DNA from: Camarhynchus parvulus | Taxonomy: Eukaryota; Chordata; Aves; Passeriformes; Thraupidae | Assembly (NCBI RefSeq): GCF_901933205.1 | Contig: NC_044571.1 | Location: forward strand, 73,905,689-73,969,688 | DNA length: 64,000 nucleotides | Direction of reading: 5' to 3' | Shown: positions 52,401 to 64,000 of the stretch, in pieces | Layout of the letters: each line of letters starts with the position of its first letter | Position numbering within the stretch: the stretch's first letter is position 1 | The notes under the pieces: generated by a model | The model's input: the letters and a program-made list of their open reading frames with translations, nothing else | The model's database searches: none | What the model was told of the DNA's origin: nothing | Position numbers and translations under genes: made by a program

Positions 52401-52439
52401 AGAAAATAGTCTTCTGATTTTGTGTCCTTGTGATCTTTA

Positions 52440-53632
52440 AATTGAGGTCATTGCAGTAACACAAACATTCACAAAGAATGTGATTGATAAACCTGCTGTT
52501 GCTCCACTGTACAAGAATGAATGCAATTTTTTACTTTCTTTCAATATGAAGTAGTGTTTTTCAAGCACAAAGGATAATGAGACAGTCCGTAGCTGATGGC
52601 AAATGACAACTTTTATAGCAACTGTTACTTTTGGTAACAGTGAAAGAAGAATCTCAAGAGAAAACGCTCTCTGATGGCCAGCAAAGAAGAAAATCATCAC
52701 AGGGATCTCCCCAGGTGACTCTTCTCCCCTGGGTATCCCCTGTCATGCCTGGTGGTTTTTGGTAATACTTTGCCCTAATAGTTTTCATCAAGACCAGCTC
52801 AAAATCCCTGCTTGTTTATCCTGCTTGTGATGCTGTTAGAACTGGTTGAAGCACGCTCTGACCAGAGGGAAGAGTTGCATGTTAATTGATTGTTAAGCAT
52901 GGATGTCACTAGGAAATGCCTGCATGCTGCTTCAAGGACCGCTTACCACCATTACCACCATTTATTTTTTTTTATTTTGTTTTTTCTTTTGGGTAAAAGA
53001 TATGAAATGAGAGTAGGGAAGTGTGACGTGGTGGGGAAAGGATGATTCTTGCATCAGTGTCCACCACTTCCTATGGAAACCCTAACATAGCAGGCTTGGA
53101 CTTTGCAGGTAGGGAGCTGGGAGAACAAGGAGAACAGGAGACAAGGACAGAAGGACATGGATAGAAACATTACAGCGGCACAAGGGAAAGGGTGCAGACT
53201 TGTGAACAGAATGCTGCAGTGCTTCAGGGAAAGGCTGCAAACAGGGCAAGGTAGAAGGCCCTTGGCATAGGAGAGGTTAAGGCTTTGTGTAAGTGTCTCA
53301 ATGTGCTTCTTGTTCTTTTCCTTCTGAACTATTGCTCTGTACAGCTCTGTTAACTATTGTGAACTGCTCAGATTAAGAAATGCATATTAAATATTACAGG
53401 GTTGAATAAGTGTTTATTTGTAGTCCCTTGGCAGCTTTGCTGAAGATCTGGTGCTTTCCCTGTTTCTACCCTACTGCCACATTTTGGCAAATAAGTCTGG
53501 TAGAGATAGGAATCTGCTGTGTTGTGAATTATTTTCTGTAGGATCTTTGTCAATTGGTGCCACTGCAAGAGAAGTAAGCTGTGATGCGGATTGTAGTGAT
53601 CTAATATCTGATTTACACTCTGTTCACCAGCA
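52440..53632. other. intergenic stretch, possible unassigned repeat
   Basis: No gene recognised. The part 53022-53399 begins TGTGAC and ends ATTACA with a polyadenylation-like ATTAAA near its end, which is reminiscent of an LTR, but the flanks do not match as a clean target duplication. I leave it unassigned. Confidence 0.35.
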
Positions 53633-53638
53633 AGCTGT
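53633..53638. repeat. LTR target-site duplication, left copy
   Basis: agctgt directly before the LTR, identical to 53933-53938. Confidence 0.88.
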
Positions 53639-53932
53639 TGTCACTATTGGACATGAAAGAACACAAGCACACCACCATTCTCAAGGTGAAGGAAAAAAGA
53701 GGCAGTTTATTTTCTGACTCCAACATTTATAGTTTTCCAAAAGTGACAGCGGATTGGAGGGTGACAGTGACACCTCTCCAATCACACTGGACAAACCAAC
53801 AGTCCATCAACTTTCTCCTCCTCCATAAAGGAATACAAAGCAGTGGGTTATTTACAGAAAGTGTGTGATAAAGTTCACTACAAGAATGTCAACATCAGAA
53901 GGCTTAGAAAATCTTAAAAAACCAGGGTGACA
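53639..53932 (-). mobile_element. complete solo ERV LTR, minus strand, 6-bp target duplication
   Basis: The 294-base element starts tgtcac and ends gtgaca on the plus strand. It is flanked on both sides by agctgt (53633-53638 and 53933-53938), a 6-bp target-site duplication typical of class II (ERVK-like) insertions. Read on the minus strand it has TATAAA (53726-53731) and, 20 bases on, AATAAA (53706-53711), as in a short LTR promoter and polyadenylation region. No internal retroviral genes remain, so it arose by recombination between two LTRs. The intact duplication suggests a fairly young insertion. Confidence 0.9.
53706..53731 (-). promoter_or_regulatory. LTR TATA box and polyadenylation hexamer
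   Basis: On the minus strand TATAAA (53726-53731) is followed by AATAAA (53706-53711). This closely spaced pair is the usual core of a compact retroviral LTR. Activity is unknown. Confidence 0.7.
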
Positions 53933-53938
53933 AGCTGT
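53933..53938. repeat. LTR target-site duplication, right copy
   Basis: agctgt directly after the LTR, identical to 53633-53638. Confidence 0.88.
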
Positions 53939-53939
53939 G

Positions 53940-56900
53940 GATAAAGGGACAGTTCTACTGTTCTCCTTAGGCTATTGGGAAGATTGCTTAGCAAATAGGA
54001 TGTGAAATGGTAACTGCTATAGTTGCTTAGAATGTAGCAATACTGAACCAAATTTAGCTAAAGCGCAGTCTTTGGTGGTATAAAGCATGACTAAAAATTG
54101 CTTTCTCTGAAAGCATATGTAGCCTCCAGTCTCATCTGCCTCCTGGGATGATAGCTGGAAGCAGCAGAGGTGACTGTCTTTTAAGGCTGTGGAAAAGTCT
54201 TTATCCAATGCTGTGCTGGAAATGGAATTCTTCTTACATCACTTCTCTCAGAATTTGTGTTCCTCAAGGGAAGTGCTATGTTTCACAAAGAATATCCAAC
54301 TTGTGTGTAGAAAAGTCCTCTGACTCATGGTCGATGCATATTTTATTATTCTGCTTTCAGCAAAACTACAAAACTACTGGTATTGTTTGGAAAGGACTCT
54401 GAAATATGGGGTAAGAGTAACTCAAGCTAGTGATACAGGAAAATGTTTCATACCCTTTTAGAAGTTTTCAAAATGGGAGACTGTGTTTACCACATACCTT
54501 GAGAAGAGTATCTTGTTGTAATTGGTCACAGACCAGAAAAGCGTATTGTCAGGGTAAGCTGTTCCTCCTCATAAGTATCTCTAAATATTCATGAGGCTGT
54601 GACAGTAAACACAGCTTGTTAGGACACTTTTGGAAGGCATGGTGTGCTTAGACTTCAGTCCTTACTCTTATAAATACTAAAAAAAATTTTAAATAGATCT
54701 CTTTCATGTGGAAGAATACCCAATAACTAAGTTCTTTAGCAGTAAGATGGAAAATATTAATGCAGGTGTCTTTAGGGAAAGCAAAGATTAGAAGCTTGAT
54801 TTCTTAGATGTTGTTATAAATGGGCTTCTATGTACTCTTTTGTGTGACCAGGGAAGAGAAGGATTTTCTTTCTTCAAGTGAATCTACGTGTGTGATTTAA
54901 CAGGTATTGGATTATATCCATGTCTTGCCCTGTGTTACAAGAAGATCGTGTAATAGGTGCTGCTACTCTTCTGAAAGGAAAACGTGTTAAAATATACAGT
55001 AATTCTCATGGTAGTTCACCAATCTCTTGAAATCTCATGAAAGAAGAAAGATTTTTCTGGATCGCCTGAGAATTCTTTCTTAGGTTGAAATTTCTTCAGC
55101 GTTTCCTGTTTTCTACATTTTATACATTTTGTCATTTTATCATTAATATGTTTTTCTAATGGACTACAGATGAAAAGTCATGGAAACACAGGCTGCTATA
55201 CTCTTGCTTTAAGTGTAACTGTTTGTAAACTGGATCTTTAATATCCTGAGTAAACTAGGACTAGATACTAAGAGTACAAAGCATGCTTACCTACAAGAAT
55301 CTTTACCCTGCCTGGCTCCTGGGTGTGACCCATACACTGTACACAGAGCCACATCTCACACATTGGTTATGTTAGAGAAAGCAGTCTGAGCTCATGATGT
55401 GTGAGTAGTTGTAAAAGTGCTCAATCATGTGCCTTTGTACATGTGGTCTGAGGGCAGCAGGCAGCCTGAAATTGCTCTGATAAGCTGACTGTTAATTCTG
55501 TATTTGAACTAAAAATGCATCAATTCATTATTTTAAAATTTTTAGCTTTTTTAAAGCAAGCACCCTAGAGCATACATGCAGTAAAAACAAATGTAGCAAA
55601 AATCCACAAGCACAATTAACATTTTAGAATAAAGTTGAAAGTTTTCTTATTGTGCCACTATTTTTGAGGTAATGTTTTTATTCAAATTTTCTGGTTTGCA
55701 ATTTCTGGCCATTGATGCACAGCTGTTGGTCACCTGCCAATCTGGAATGAAGGATAGATACAGTTTGGTTTTGAGACTAGACAAGATGACTTTTCCAAGT
55801 CTGTCCCAGCTCTTCTGTGGTTTTAAGATGTTATTTGGTTCTGATATTTTATGTGAAAATGTTAGTGAACAGCATTGTAGGACAAGATATGAGCAGCGAA
55901 CAGCTGATAAATATTTAATGGAGCATAAATACATAGTTGCCGCTGCACAGCTTTTACTTGCCTGTTGTCACAGGTTGCAGGGCTTCATTTGGGAATGCCA
56001 AGTGATCTCTTACGTCTCTAGATGGTTTTATAGCCAGTTTCAGCTGTGGGCTTTGTAGTTGTTTGAAAGCATTACAGCTCTTCCAGCTCTTCCAATATTC
56101 TCCCTTTTAGTGTAGAACAACTCTGAATGTTTGACCACAGTTCAGGAGGCCAGTGGGATGGAAGACGAAAATGAACAGTCATAATGGCTTTATGGATCGT
56201 GGCTTTTCCAGGTGGAACTGGGTATGTAGGCTTTTAGTTCAGAGTTAACATGGGCAAATTGAATCAGAATGGTTAAATTATGATCTTCCAGTCCCCTGCT
56301 CTTCTTTCCTGCTAGATTTTAATTTTCTTATCCAAGCTGCTCTTCCATTAGGTAACTCATCTTGGCAACACTTGCTAAGACTTAGTAAGAACTTGCTAGG
56401 AATGGCTGGGTCAGCCTCTTAGCCACTAAGACTGACCAGTCTGTACTACAATACTGGGTCGTTGCCTGAATCACTCTTTCCCATGGCTGACAGTGAGGAT
56501 TTGCTAGTGTTAGGTAGTGGAAAAGGTGCAAAGCCTGGTATGGCTTTTATACACCTGTTTGTTATACACCAGCACTCCAGGTCCCTGTGTAAATGTGTGT
56601 TGGGATATGTCCTGATTACATTTAGGGAATAAGTGCTGAGGCTTCATGGGATTTCACTAGAGCTACACTGGGCTGTACACCATTAAACATGTCAGAGTAT
56701 GTCCTTTATCATGAGGAGAAGGTAGTTTTAAGTGTGTGAAAGAAATTACTACTTCACTTGTTTATGTACTTCATCTGCTAAGACTGGATTTATAAAATGT
56801 ATTAAGTAGGCGTTAAGCCTTTAATAAATGGTTTGTGGTAGAATCAGAGGAGAACAGGAGATAATTTTATCTAGCTGATCCAAAGGGAAATTCAGGTACA

Positions 56901-59279
56901 TTTGTGATATTGGCATTCCTGATCTGTTTTTCATAATGAAACATTTGTTTTCTTATCTTTAATCTGATTTGTCCATGATTCAAGTTCAGTATTTATTGTC
57001 TTGTCTGTTACAGATGTGTGAAACATGATTTCATTCTTCAGAGGCTGCTATTGCATATCTGAGGACTGCAGTTAGGCTGTCTCCAAATTCTTGTCTTCAG
57101 GTTAAACTGCATTTTCTTTCAATGTTTTCCTGTAGGGTTTTTTTTTCTGTTCTCATTCTTTTGTGCTCTGGAGTCTCTCTGGTTCATTAAGATGGGATGT
57201 GATGGAAGTCTCGAGAGTGGATATGATATATCAGAGAGTTGTTATCACTGTGTCTGAAACGAGAGGTTGCTGCCATTCTTGGTGGAATATCCTCCTATTC
57301 ACAGACACACACACACAGACACACACCCAGAGCAGTTTGCCTATTTGAGGAGACTACAACATAGTGAAGCCCATTATTCCCTGCAATCTTCAAATCCTCT
57401 CCTGCTCTCAAGTCAACAGTTTGCTAATATAGCAAATTACACCCAAGTCTGTGTTCTTGCTCTTATTGTTACTGACTTAATTTCCTTTTTATAGACCTTT
57501 TTTATTTTCATTTTGATGAGATAATTTTGAATTCTACTTCTGCTTTTAAATTATTTTTTACACTCTCTTGAGTCATGTGCACAGTTAAGGAGCAACTCTG
57601 TATTGCAACAACTAGCAGTTGGTGCCACATCCTTGTTCACCCTGCAATATTTGTGTGCACTGGGTAAACTGTTTCCCTGCTGTCACTTGGACTGTTGCTT
57701 CTGCAACTTCTGATCCCATTATTCTTGCTACAGATGTGTCTGCTCTGGGCACCTCAAGTGCCAAATGCAATAGGAAGGGTTGCTTTAGTAGAGTCAGAAT
57801 CTAGTATCATCTGTAAAAGGTGAGATGGAAATGAATAATTATCCAGGATTATATTCTGCTTTTCCTTTGGAAAAAAATGGCCTGAAATTCAGACTTGTTA
57901 TACCTTTCTCATTCAGGTCATTTGCTTGGCTGGGTTCCTTCTCAGCCTCTTGCACACTCAGAGCACTGAGGGGGCAGAAGGAGAAACAGGAGATGTTGTG
58001 AAAACACTGCTCAGCCATATGAGAAACAGCAGTGTCCTATCAGCATTGTTTTGGTCACAGATCTAATTCACAGCACCAAGCAAGCTATTGGCAGAGCAGG
58101 GCCACTACTCAGCAGGAGTTTTGAGAGGCTTGGTTGAAATTATGTGTCATGAGATCTTGCTGTGATTTACAGTCAGGTTGGTTGAATTTAATAGTATATA
58201 CTACTGGTCATTCTTGAAAACTCTGAGGAAAATATTTTCTGTAATGAAAACACAGATTCAGGGGTTTAAAAGTTCTGAACAACTTGATAGGCTTCAGAAG
58301 GCAGAGTGGAAAGAGAATTTGGCTATTATCTCTCTTTACAAACAGCACATGACTTCTTGAGAGGTTCCTGTTCACCAGCTCCCCACTTTTATTGAAGTGT
58401 AGTCTTCTGTGGAAAGCTTTTGAATTATTTTCTCTTTAGAGCAAAAATACTTTGGCCAGTATTAGAACAGAAACAGAGGATGTAGAATTCATCTGACATC
58501 AGTGTGAGTAGTTCTTGTCTCTGTATATATCTGGCTGCAAGTCTGTGGGTAAATAGCATTTTATACTTCCTATCAAATTAAAAAAAAAAACATTAAAAAA
58601 TTTTGTTTTAAAGTGGAAAAAAAAAAAGAATAGCATCCTCCAAGGAATTCTTAATCTGCAGGACTTTGATCTTCAGAGCTCCTTACAAACATGAACTTTG
58701 TAGTCTGAAGGTTTTGACAGACACAGCTCCCTCTGACAGCTGCGAATCTATTGTCTCTTTGGACCAAGTGAATTTCCCCCCAAGCCTTTGCACATGCCCT
58801 GCCCCAGCCCAGCTCCTGGGATTTGGGTTGTTTAGGGCACCTAGAAAACACTCTCAGATTCCATCTCCTTTTGTATCTCTGGGATCCCATCCACTTCAGT
58901 TGTACATATCATCCTTGAAATGCTCCATGAACAGTTTTAAATTATTTATGTTGCACAGTCTTTTATTTTTAGCTTCTGTGCAAAGCTTCCAAATCAAATC
59001 TTGATGGGAACTGCTGTCTGTGATGATTTTATTGTCTTCATTTCCACTAATAAAAAACAAGTACAGCCTTGCAGTTAAACTGTGTGGTTGTCTTCCTTAG
59101 TGTTATTTTTTACACAAATCAAACAGGAGTACAGGTAGATGAGAGCAGTAATATAATTCTGGCATATTAAATAATTAACTTTAAAAAGGTCAGTGAATCT
59201 CTTCCTAACAAAACAGCACTGCTAGAAAGCTTGTATTGTTTTTTAATGTTGGGAAGTGGGGACGTGCAAGAGGATTGTG
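53940..59279. other. intergenic stretch
   Basis: No gene found. Near 55776-55830 the words gagactagacaagatgac and ccaagtctgtcccagctctt loosely resemble the 3' end of an old CR1 or related LINE. A short CA repeat is at 57301-57328 and A-rich tracts are at 58580-58630. Small open frames on either strand (for example 55672-56058) carry no motif I recognise. Confidence 0.55.
57301..57328. repeat. CA microsatellite
   Basis: Short run of cacacacacagacacacacc. Simple repeat. Confidence 0.85.
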
Positions 59280-59635
59280 AGGACTCACAAGAGGTTGTGA
59301 GCTGGGTGGTGCAGTTGGCACAACAGAAGGATGGGACGCCGTCCTGTGGGCTGGACAAGCTTGAGAAGTGAGCCCATGAGAACCTCATGAGGTTCAACAA
59401 GTCTAAGTGCTACTTCTGGGTCAGGGCAATCCCAGACATGAGAACAGACTGGGAAAGGAAGTCACAGAGAGCAGCCTGGCCAAGAAAGATGTGGTGGTGC
59501 TGGTGGATGAGAAACTGGATGCAATTGTCATTGTGTGCTCACATGCCAGAAAACCAGTCGTATCCTGGGATGTATCAAAAGCAGCATGGCCAGCAGGGTG
59601 AGGGAGGTGATTCTGACCCTCTGCTCTGGTTTTTA
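59280..59635 (+). mobile_element. CR1 LINE, internal fragment without the 3' end
   Basis: Landmarks of the late second-ORF region of CR1 appear in order: gtgcagttggcacaacagaa, gatgggacgccgtcctg, ctggacaagcttgagaagtg, aacctcatgaggttcaacaa, ctgggtcagggcaatcccag, gtggtgctggtggatgagaa, cgtatcctgggatgtatcaa and agggaggtgattctgaccct. The match stops after ctctgctctggt. The frame is broken, so it is a relic. The usual CR1 3' terminal sequence is absent. Confidence 0.88.
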
Positions 59636-62116
59636 TCATCATGCAATTCCTCAGTTCTGATGCTGCTGGCTCTGTGGTGTTTCACGTCTGCATTATTTGG
59701 GCAGTAAAATTGTGATGTTTCATTTTCTTAGATTACCCTATATGCATTACTTGGTTTATGCAGATATCTTTGGGCAACTTCTAGTTGAGTGTTTTTGCTT
59801 CACAGAAGATTTCTGGCTATGCAGTTTTCATTGCTTTTGTTTAAATTTTTGTTTTGTTGGGTTTTGTTTTCACCTGTAACACACTGACTGCAGTATCTCT
59901 TTCAGGGTGCCAACCAGAGGGCTTCTCCTGCATGGAATTGTGCTTAGCTCCTCTGTATATCACTGACTCTCAGTTCAGTAGACTGGTACTGCCTGATCCT
60001 GGGGAGTCCTTGGAGACTGTGCTGCTCCCTTTCCTAATGGCTTGGGTCTTGGAGAGAGGGTTTTTTTATTGGAGATGGGCTGTGTGGTTATTGATTGGCT
60101 CCCCCTCATGAAAGGGGTCTGTTGTGCAAGAGGACAGGTCTTGGGGAATAATCTAAGAACTATCACTGTCACCTTCTCAGGAACCGTGTTTCACATCTGG
60201 ATCAGCTTATTAAGCATATTTACTAATGAAGCCCCAGTAAGGTGACACAACAGCCAATTATTTTTTGCACTGAGTTCCCACTTGTTTAATGACTGACAGC
60301 AGGACCTTTTAAAACTGCAGGCCTGACAACTTTGTAATAATCAGTTATTTCAGTTTAGTCTTTAACAGCATGTTTAAATCCCAACCTGAATCCCCAAATA
60401 TAATCACATTACAGACCAATTATTCTGCTCGCTGAGTCACTTTGTCAGTTTGACAGCATGCCTGGCAGAAAATTTCAAATCCTTTCAATTCTTTGATTAA
60501 AGAAATGAATTAATTCAGAGTTTTATTTTGTTTGGAGATATGGAAGTCTGACTCTCCCACTGATTCATAGTCGCCATTTGAACCTGGAGAGTTCTCTTTT
60601 GTGGTAAATGTAGTGAGTAGTCACAATTCTGGGCAAAATCTTTGTTTTTGCCATGCTGTGGTGCAGATCCCTGTATTTGAAGGCCTGCTTTTTTGCTTGT
60701 GTTGTCCAGAGGTTGACTGTACTTTAGCAGCCATGAATGGCCAGTGAGACTAGTAGTCATGAAGAGGTAGTGGATTCGTACAAAGGATGTCTTCCTGATG
60801 TATTATAATTTTAAACAAATATACAAAGAATATAAAGATGTGTAGGGAGTTTGAAGCTGGGAAAGAATCCTTTTGAACAAGCAGGTCTTCAAGTTGGAAG
60901 TTAGCAAATAAATATTCATAGTGTTTGACCTTCAGAATATTTGGTTGGCTTAGAAAAGTTGGGTATCTGCAGCCTGCAGTGAAGACTGAGAACGGTTAAC
61001 AAAATCATACTATTTTAGGTCTCTGATTGATATATCTTTCTGCTCATTATAATGGGAAAGGAGTAGTATTCATTTTGGCATTTTGAAACTGTTTCTCAAA
61101 TGCCACAAACATGTTATGACTTGGAATTTACAAATATTGTACTGCTATCTGCGCACTGCAGACCAAATCTGCTGCTGTGCTGGTTGTTGCCCAGTCACAT
61201 AATTAGGCCATGAATGTCATACAGCATTAACAAAAACCCCACCCAGAGCAGAGGAAAGTTCATACTTTTCATTACCATGCTGCTAATGAGGAGTGACCTA
61301 CAGGAAGGTTTGAGCTGGGGTGGGGTTCCACTTCACAGTGTGCAGTCCCTGCTGGGCAGATGTGGGCAGCACAGGGCAGTGTTTGATGGGAGAGATGCTA
61401 ATCCACTCAAAATTAGGGAAATTAAAGCTATTAGAGAGCTATGTTAGGGCATAACAGGAATGTGTAGGGATACAATCAGAAGGACTAAAATGTGAAGTGG
61501 ATCCAGTGACTTTTAGGCTCATGAAAGACAAGGAGAGAAGTTTAACACCTGCACTAAGAGGAAGGCAATAATACCATGGCATCATTACTGATTTAGGAAG
61601 ACTCTCAAATAACTGATGGTGCAAAAGAGATATGAAGTAATTTTTGCTTTTAACTTTATAAAAAAGAATAATTTTGACCAGACTCTAAACACAATTAAGT
61701 TTTCAAAGGGGAAAATAGTTGTCAGCAGTAAGGAAAGAAGAGGTAGAACAAAATATTCAGTAACTCTACATGCGTGTCAAAAAAAAAAAATTAACAGCAA
61801 GAAACTAAAAAATAATCAGCAAGAAACTATCTGGATGCTGTAGAATATTTGGGGAAGATGTGAAAATACCATTAATAAATTATTACAGGTACATTCAAAT
61901 ATGGTATGTGTAAAGCTGCCTAGACCTATATCCCATAGCTCTGTTCCTGTTCTCAAGGACTTTTGAGGGGAGTGGGAGAGTAAGCAAACTTTCAAAGTTT
62001 TTTATGTTCTCTTCATGAGAATCTTCACACTTCCTTTGAAAGTTACCTTTCCATCTAAGCAAGGCTTTCAGTATTTCTACTTTGAGTTTTCTGTCATTAT
62101 GCAGTCTAAATAAAAT
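59636..62116. other. intergenic stretch
   Basis: AT-rich sequence without a recognisable gene or transposon. Two direct copies of agcaagaaacta sit near 61796-61827 after a poly(A) run. Nothing else noted. Confidence 0.55.
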
Positions 62117-62809
62117 TCATCTTTGAAAAATTTCTTTCAGATAGAGCTTTACTGCCAAGAAAGAGAGTATAATTTTCACTTTCCTCTTGGGAGATTGTGC
62201 AGCAGAAAGGTTGTTTTGAAGTGCACGAAACCTGCTCTTTGTGCTGGATAATTTTGCACCCTCCAGTGGCTGTGAAGCTTCTTTTTTAGTCCTGAATTCC
62301 CTGAAGTAGACAGAACACACTGTTGCAGGAAGCAAAATGTTCAGATTCTGAAAGCCATCTGTGTGCTTTTTTCCTAAAATCAAATAATCCACAGCTGTTT
62401 CCAAAAGGATATATTCCATTAACTCTCTGGTTTTATGAAAATTTTCTTCTTCTTTCCACTGTACTCTACCACTGCTGGGGGAAAAAAAATGTAAATCTCT
62501 CGTGACATTCTGTTTATGTTTAATAACTGCCATAGGCAGGCAGGAGTCCTGCAGCATTTTCTTGTCACCTTTGGCAAGTTTTGTAGTATCACAGAAAAAT
62601 GGCCCTTGGGAATTAAAAATAATGAGCTGTGATTCCAGGTCTGCATCTCTTCCTTCTGTTGGACAACCTTTCTTGAGAGGATAAAGTGCTGGCACCATTT
62701 GTGTATTTTTTCCAAGGCAGACATCAGCAAGAGGTAGTAAATTTCTGAGTACCTCAGTGGTTACCTGGGATACTTGATCAAAGTATCCCTGCTTGATACT
62801 TTTGTCCAT
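62117..62809 (-). CDS. unrecognised 230-codon open frame
   Basis: This is the longest open frame outside CWF19L2. From the ATG at 62809 it runs 230 codons to TGA (62117-62119), and the frame is open for 11 more codons upstream, to a TAA at 62843-62845. Composition is protein-like: charged and hydrophobic residues mixed, no long homopolymer, stretches such as ENFHKTRELMEYILLETAVD and VCSVYFREF. I do not recognise a family, domain, signal peptide or membrane segment. A plausible splice acceptor (gggtctcttccag, minus strand, about 62855) lies just upstream, but the frame has a stop directly after it. It may be a terminal exon, a decayed coding exon or retrocopy, or chance. A frame this long is uncommon but not impossible by chance in 64 kb. 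Confidence 0.3.
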   Translation of the reverse strand: MDKSIKQGYFDQVSQVTTEVLRNLLPLADVCLGKNTQMVPALYPLKKGCPTEGRDADLESQLIIFNSQGPFFCDTTKLAKGDKKMLQDSCLPMAVIKHKQNVTRDLHFFSPSSGRVQWKEEENFHKTRELMEYILLETAVDYLILGKKHTDGFQNLNILLPATVCSVYFREFRTKKEASQPLEGAKLSSTKSRFRALQNNLSAAQSPKRKVKIILSFLAVKLYLKEIFQR

Positions 62810-62845
62810 ATGTGGAAAGAAATATCTTTCAAATGTCCACCATTA

Positions 62846-64000
62846 TCCTCTGGAAGAGACCCTGATATGTGACTGCAGAACTGTAGATGTATTTTGAGCA
62901 AGACCCCTTATCTCTCTTGAATTCAGTTTTTACATTGAACAATTTACCTTTTGTCCTCTGAGAAGCCACCAAAGGCAGTGCTACCCATGCAGGCAGGAAA
63001 TCCTCAGCCTTCAATTCTTCTGTAATGCATCAGAATTTACTTGGAACTTACTTCTGCAGTTTCACTGAGAAATGTTTCAAAAAGTGTAGGGTTTTTGCTG
63101 CTCAGCAGTGAGATGCAATGAGTAGAATACTCAGTAGAATCTCAGCTTAAGTTTGGGGCGGGGTGATTTGCCACCAGTATGGGGAAGGTGTCTGAACTCC
63201 TGTTACAGTCAGTATAGTGAGCAAAGCTGAGAGTGATTCAGTCTCCTCAGAGTGGGTGGTGTTCTTGGGATGAGTCAGTGGACTCCAAGCCTGTCCTGTC
63301 CTGCCTGGCTCTCCATGGGCTGTGATGGGAGCTTGGACACCTGCCTCACACAGAGGCACCTACATTGTAGAAACCCAAATCCAAGAAGGGTGGATTGTAG
63401 CCTGTGTTTTTATGTAGAAAATCACTGTCATTAATTTTTACTCTTATATAGGAGTTACATCCTTTAGAATGTAACTTCTCTCCTGGGAGTCTTGCAGCAG
63501 CCATCAGAACACTATTAAATTTTCTTGCTCTGAGACATTAGGCAAATTGTGTCTTATTAAAGGTGGGAAAGTTTAATATGTTTCACAAATTGAATGTTAG
63601 ATGTTTGGTAATTTATTTTAATGTTCTAATGAGGGATGAGGTATGTAGGGAGAACTGAGCGCTCCTCTGTCTAGAGCCACAGGATTTTAACTGAGGCCAG
63701 TCCCCAGAAAATGAGGGTGTTTTCATATAAACCCGTAGTTATATTTCAGAAGTCAAAGGAATTGGACGAGGTCTCAGAGGACTTGCAGAAGAAAAATGTT
63801 TTTCTAAAATCAGACTAAAGAGAACCTAGGGACCTGCACTCTTTTAACCCATACCTTGGAACTGGGAAAAAAGCAAGTAAACCTCTAATGGTTGATGTAT
63901 ATAGGTAAGAAAAAAACAAACAAAAAGGATTTTGAAAATTCCTCAAGACTGTTTTTTGTTTGAATGGCCTACAGAGAAAGCAGTAGATATGACACATTTG
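62846..64000. other. intergenic stretch at the window end
   Basis: No gene recognised. A somewhat GC-richer part at about 63150-63400 has no identifiable family. Nothing resembling an exon of the expected neighbour GUCY1A2 was seen. Confidence 0.5.

Noticed and set aside
53022..53399. Possible second LTR beginning TGTGAC and ending ATTACA
   Set aside because: The flanking bases (gggaag and gggttg) do not form a convincing target duplication and I do not recognise the family.
55672..56058. 128-codon plus-strand frame in the intergenic region
   Set aside because: An overlapping frame exists on the other strand, and part of the sequence may be an old LINE end. Not supported as a gene.

Overview
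The window is vertebrate nuclear DNA, most likely from a bird and probably a songbird. The evidence is one intron-rich gene with conventional GT-AG splice sites, several CR1 LINE fragments of avian type, and two endogenous-retrovirus LTR fragments of kinds I associate with passerine genomes. There are no bacterial-style operons, no CRISPR array, and I found no tRNA or rRNA gene. The passerine assignment is inference from repeat families recognised by eye.

Positions 4435-51967 carry the plus-strand gene CWF19L2 (CWF19-like 2, a factor of the late or intron-lariat spliceosome). Seventeen coding exons can be placed with exact splice junctions. They join into one uninterrupted frame of 885 codons plus a stop, with no frameshift or premature stop. 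The protein shows a short N-terminal piece, a lysine-rich tract, a large disordered Ser/Lys/Glu-rich exon, and the conserved C-terminal half with the HIT-like CwfJ_C_1 and CwfJ_C_2 domains. Only the first coding exon (about 35 codons by comparison with mammals) is missing. It and the promoter probably lie upstream, because bases 1-4434 look like intron and contain no CpG island.

The introns hold CR1 copies (7256, 22905, 39413), a sense-strand ERV LTR (about 42250-42751) next to a TA microsatellite, a perfect 78-bp tandem duplication (17312-17467), several shorter tandem duplications, a 36-base T tract, and a nearly perfect 68-base palindrome (10287-10354). The two longest introns (18966-30594 and 32102-41414) account for about 21 kb.

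From 51968 to the end there is a short 3' UTR followed by about 11.6 kb of apparently intergenic DNA. It contains a complete minus-strand solo LTR with a 6-bp target-site duplication (53639-53932), a CR1 fragment lacking its 3' end (about 59280-59635), and one long minus-strand open frame (62117-62809, 230 codons) that I do not recognise. That frame is the best candidate for something undescribed. In mammals the neighbours of CWF19L2 are ALKBH8 and GUCY1A2; neither is visible here.
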